Shown here: positions 8,226 to 10,983 of the stretch, one piece after another
Numbering within the stretch: position 1 is the first letter of the stretch
How the letters are laid out: each line of letters starts with the position of its first letter
DNA from: Funneliformis mosseae
Lineage: Eukaryota; Glomeromycota; Glomeromycetes; Glomerales; Glomeraceae
Assembly: GCA_910592005.1 (NCBI GenBank)
Contig: CAJVPP010003716.1
Span: forward strand, 1 to 10,983
Direction: 5' to 3'
DNA: 10,983 nt
Notes under the pieces: model-generated
What the model saw: the letters and a program-made list of their open reading frames with translations, nothing else
What the model was told of the DNA's origin: nothing
Databases searched by the model: none
Translations under genes and position numbers: made by a program

Positions 8226-10053
8226 GAAAAAAGTGAAAATTAAGTTTATAAATGGTGTTATTTGTTTAAAATTTATGTAATATTTATATTAATTATCAAT
8301 ATTAATCTTTTTTTAGCAATTCTGATAAGTCTGATATTATTTTTTTTTTTTATTGAAATACAGTTATAAAAATAATATAATTATTTTTGCTATGCTAAAA
8401 TATAAAAAATTGAGTTATTAAGATTCGATTTTTAGATTTAATTAATCAATTTTATTATATATAATTTAATTTTTGATTAAATCAATTTAGTTAAATCAAT
8501 TTTAATCCTTAGTCATAGTATTACTCATAGAGTAATCTATTATTAAGAACTGCTTTTTTAGTATAAGAATGCTATGTATCTTTCTTACAAATTAATCAAT
8601 TTCTTCACTTTATAAATTACTTTTGAAATTATCTATTATTTATATAGTTAAATATTTCTTTTAAAATTATACTTTTAGAAATTAAAACTACTCATATACT
8701 GTAAATATTATTAATAAATAGATAATGATTAAAAGTATATAAGTATTAGGATTTTTTTATTATTTTTATACAATAAGGTTTTTTAGATTAATTTATATAC
8801 TATCATATTGTAAAGTTTATAGAATAGATATAGATCAAAAAGATATAGTAAACTTCTTATATGATCACATCTATGCAATTCAAACTTATTAACTTTTTTA
8901 TAATAGGAATTTATTCTCAAAATAATTCTCATAACCATTCAGAATTTTGAATTTTAAGAATTTAAAATTCAAGATTTTAGACCTTTTAGAATTTAAAGTT
9001 TTGAGATTTTGATTTTTCAAGATTTTGGATTTTAAGATTTTATAGTATATCAAATTTACTTATTTAATATTACAAAGAACAAATTAAAAAGACTTTCAGT
9101 TATAAATAATACAGTAATATAAAAATAGTATCTAATCTGACTAACCTAATTTCAAATTAAAATATCATATAATCAGTGCTTTATATACCAAATTTAAAAT
9201 ATTACAATTTTATTAAAATAAGAATTTTTTGATATTTTAAAGTAATTTTGATTGTATTTATCAAAAATAATATGATTAATAAAAGTATTATTTAGGATCA
9301 ATAGGAAAAACTACTAGACAAAATTTCTACTTTTATATGTTAAATATGATTTTAGGTCTAAATATGTTCATTCAGATTTAACATTAACTCATTTTTATTT
9401 TTCTAGCTATTTTCCTTTTTTATTGCAAATATTCTATATATTTGTTAGATTTACTTTATTTTGAGATGTATTAGATAATAAAATACAATAATATAATTAT
9501 TTGAGCAATTTAAAAATATTATATTCTAAATATTTATTTGCAATATTCAAAAGTTTCTTTCATTAATATATAATATATGTTTTAATATTTTGTGAAATGT
9601 AGAATGTAAAATATTAATTACAAAAAACTAAAATATTAAAATCAATTTTTTGAAATATAATTTAAGTAGAATTAAAAATAATTAGTTATATATTAATTGT
9701 AATAAAAATATTATTTTTATTATAAATCTTATTACTTAATATTATTATTATCATTTTCATTGAATTTGGATTTTTAATATTTACATCATCTAGAATAATA
9801 GAGAAAAACATTAAGTATTTTTATTGATTATTATTTGATATAAAAATAAACTTATCATTATTATCTTTAAATTTTTTTTATCTTTAAAAAATAAATAAGA
9901 TTAGGTAATCATATAAGAATTAAAAATAAAAGATAATCATTAATATTAAAATAAAGTCTATTTACTAAATATACTTTTTGAATTTCTTGTAGATTTTGCA
10001 GATATTATTAAAATTTATATTTATTAGTCTAATATCTAGAGAATTGCTAATTT
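8226..10053. other. AT-rich stretch without a recognised gene
   Basis: About 1.8 kb between the start of hAT-B and the end of the kinase relic. The part next to 8226 should hold the 5' end of hAT-B. A repeat cluster lies at 8939-9044. A short minus-strand reading at about 8512-8640 (EEID, one stop, then FVRKIHSILILKKQFLII) looks slightly protein-like but I recognise no family. No RNA gene, TIR pair or other transposase was seen. Confidence 0.5.
8939..9044 (+). repeat. short-period AAGATTTTGGATTTT-type repeat cluster
   Basis: A chain of AGAATTTTGAATTTT, AAGAATTTAAAATTC, AAGATTTTAGAC, GAGATTTTGATTTTTC, AAGATTTTGGATTTT and AAGATTTTATAG, with a rough period of 9 to 15 bases. It lies about 700 bp upstream of the start of hAT-B. 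Short repeats like this are common near the ends of hAT elements, so it may mark the 5' subterminal region of hAT-B; a degenerate microsatellite is the alternative. Confidence 0.6.
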
Positions 10054-10482
10054 CTATTTGTTAATTTTTTTATTCAAAATAATTTTACTAATAAAGTCAA
10101 GAATAATTTCAGTTGTTAGTCTTTTTTGGATTAAAATGCCAATATTTTTACATTAATTTGATATATTCTTCAAGTGCATTTGTGATAATAGAAGGATAAA
10201 AGTCATTCACAAATCCTAATAAAAATACTGTATCATAATATTAATTATTAATCTTCATATAATTATTTTAAAACTATAAAATATCTGAGACTTTTATATT
10301 TATTATTTATTTACCCTTGCAATATCTCTGGAGTAATATAAGAAATTATCATTTTCATTAACTGACTAATTCCTAAATCACTAATTATTGCATTATATTC
10401 ATTATTACAAAGAATATTTTTACTATGAAAACTCGATGATGATTTCTTAACAATAAATATTATAAAGTACATGAATAATTTT
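10054..10482 (-). pseudogene. truncated protein kinase domain (TKL-like), C-lobe only
   Basis: Fungal tyrosine-kinase-like kinases phosphorylate Ser/Thr (or Tyr); this copy cannot. Read from 10482 down: ATCATC...CGAG...TTTTCATAGT at about 10446-10423 matches the IIHRDFHS catalytic loop if two single bases are missing, one just before the Arg codon and one inside the Asp codon. Then HSKNILCNNEYNAIISDLGI (about 10425-10368) gives the catalytic-loop Asn and SDLG for the usual DFG. YITPEILQG follows (APE changed to TPE, 10326-10334), then KVSDIL-stop-F-stop (SDIYSFG), FVNDFYPSIITNALEEYIKL, M-stop-KYWHFNPKK, and after a one-base slip RLTTEI and ISKIILNKKINK ending at TAG 10054-10056. The order fits subdomains VIb to XI. 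No N-lobe (glycine loop, VAIK Lys) is seen upstream. Glomeromycotina carry hundreds of such kinases, which supports the host guess. Confidence 0.82.
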
Positions 10483-10515
10483 CTATAATATTATTAATTT
10501 ATTTTTCCTTTCAAT

Positions 10516-10765
10516 AATATAAAAGTTTATAATAATATAATACTTTAAATAATATTTATATTATATAATAATATGATATAAATGTGACATTTTCTGACTA
10601 ACTAGTTTTATATTGTTAACGTTATTCTTTCCGTCAAATAAGATAACTATGATTTGAATTTAAGAAGGCAATAGCTTTGACTTAAATCCAATCAACTTGA
10701 CACATTATTAATTAAAGAGTTTATTTAGTTAATAAGAATAAAATTATAAGTTTTATGTTTGTAAA
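10516..10765 (+). promoter_or_regulatory. upstream region of the terminal gene
   Basis: About 250 bases of mixed composition, less AT-rich than the rest, ahead of the ATG at 10766. It contains CCAAT at 10688-10692, two TTGAC motifs close by (10677, 10697) and an AT-rich TATA-like stretch at about 10740-10750. These are compatible with a fungal promoter and short 5' leader, but none is diagnostic. Confidence 0.3.
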
Positions 10766-10983
10766 ATGTTAAGATTATTTATTATTGTTACAGTAGCAGT
10801 CATAAGTATCCGACTGCCTCTAATTTTAGCTACAAGTAAGTAAATTCAAAATTTTTTTTTTATTTGAAAATATATAACTAATTAACTAAAATTAATACAT
10901 TATATAGTCACCATCTGCCTCTATAAGTGTAGCTGTACACCTTTTCATGCTAGCTATCAAATTCGCGGTAAGTACAGGTGATA
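10766..10983 (+). CDS. 5' part of a small secreted-protein-like gene (partial, two exons)
   Basis: Exon 1 runs from ATG 10766 to 10835 and reads MLRLFIIVTVAVISIRLPLI then LAT. This has a basic residue near the start, a long hydrophobic core and a small-residue end, so it looks like a signal peptide or an N-terminal membrane anchor. Splicing out 10836-10907 joins phase 1 to exon 2 (10908-10967), which reads ITICLYKCSC then TPFHASYQIR with three Cys. Exon 2 ends in a second donor, GTAAGT at 10968, so the gene continues beyond the window. An earlier ATG (10755) is in another frame and meets TAA within six codons, so 10766 is the better start; A at -3 suits initiation. Composition is clearly more GC-rich than the relics, as expected of a selected gene. 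I recognise no family. A secreted or effector-like peptide is inference. Confidence 0.55.
10836..10907 (+). other. 72-bp intron with consensus sites
   Basis: Donor GTAAGTAA at 10836, a T-rich run, branch-like TTAACTAA at 10882-10889 and acceptor ATATAG ending at 10907. It carries an in-frame TAA immediately after the donor, so reading through would give only a 24-residue peptide. The length and motifs are typical of fungal introns. Confidence 0.6.

Noticed and set aside
8512..8640. Short minus-strand reading with FVRKIHSILILKKQFLII
   Set aside because: Only about 26 codons without a stop, no recognised family, no start or splice context. Kept only as a remark in the gap entry.
10755..10772. 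The earlier ATG as start of the terminal gene
   Set aside because: Its frame ends at TAA after five codons, while the ATG at 10766 opens the hydrophobic exon.
1..10983. CRISPR array, tRNA, rRNA or prokaryotic operon
   Set aside because: No regularly spaced direct repeats, no GC-rich folded RNA genes, no Shine-Dalgarno-led gene runs. The introns and transposon types point to a eukaryotic nuclear genome.

Overview
The window looks like a piece of a very AT-rich fungal nuclear genome. It is mostly a graveyard of nested DNA transposons, with one truncated kinase pseudogene and the first two exons of a possible living gene at the right edge. An arbuscular-mycorrhizal-type fungus (Glomeromycotina, for example Rhizophagus or a relative) is my best guess. 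The reasons are decayed hAT and Tc1/mariner transposases, a relic of a tyrosine-kinase-like kinase (HSKN, SDxG and NPKKR motifs) of the kind greatly expanded in those fungi, degenerate TTAGGG-like repeats, and a short intron with a fungal-style GTAAGT donor. This assignment is inference; other AT-rich fungi are not excluded.

Layout. Bases 1-263 hold AT-rich DNA with a tiny possible acidic C-terminal exon on the minus strand. Bases 264-376 are degenerate TTAGGG-like repeats. Bases 377-1479 are extremely AT-rich with no recognisable gene. A first hAT transposase relic (hAT-A, plus strand) runs from about 2810 to 4787. It is interrupted by two TA-flanked Tc1/mariner-type insertions: a full-length but dead element (1482-2807, at or near its left edge) and a 591-bp internally deleted derivative (3772-4362). 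Removing the second insertion and one TA restores the hAT reading frame across the junction. Bases 4788-5484 are non-coding with short repeats.

A second, different hAT relic (hAT-B, minus strand, 8225 to 5485) lies tail-to-tail with the first. It is split by a 673-bp insertion of unknown class (6841-7513) flanked by a near-perfect 10-bp duplication, and again the hAT reading resumes in frame across it. Bases 8226-10053 are non-coding with another short-period repeat cluster. The kinase pseudogene is at 10054-10482 on the minus strand. At 10766 a plus-strand gene starts with a signal-peptide-like exon, a 72-bp intron and a second, Cys-containing exon with another GTAAGT donor, and it leaves the window.

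There is no sign of a working system formed by these genes together. The value of the window is its insertion history and its mutation record: in-frame stops sit again and again where the families have Trp, Gln or Arg, as expected from C-to-T change on either strand. Every peptide reading here was translated by hand and judged against remembered family motifs; no search was run.
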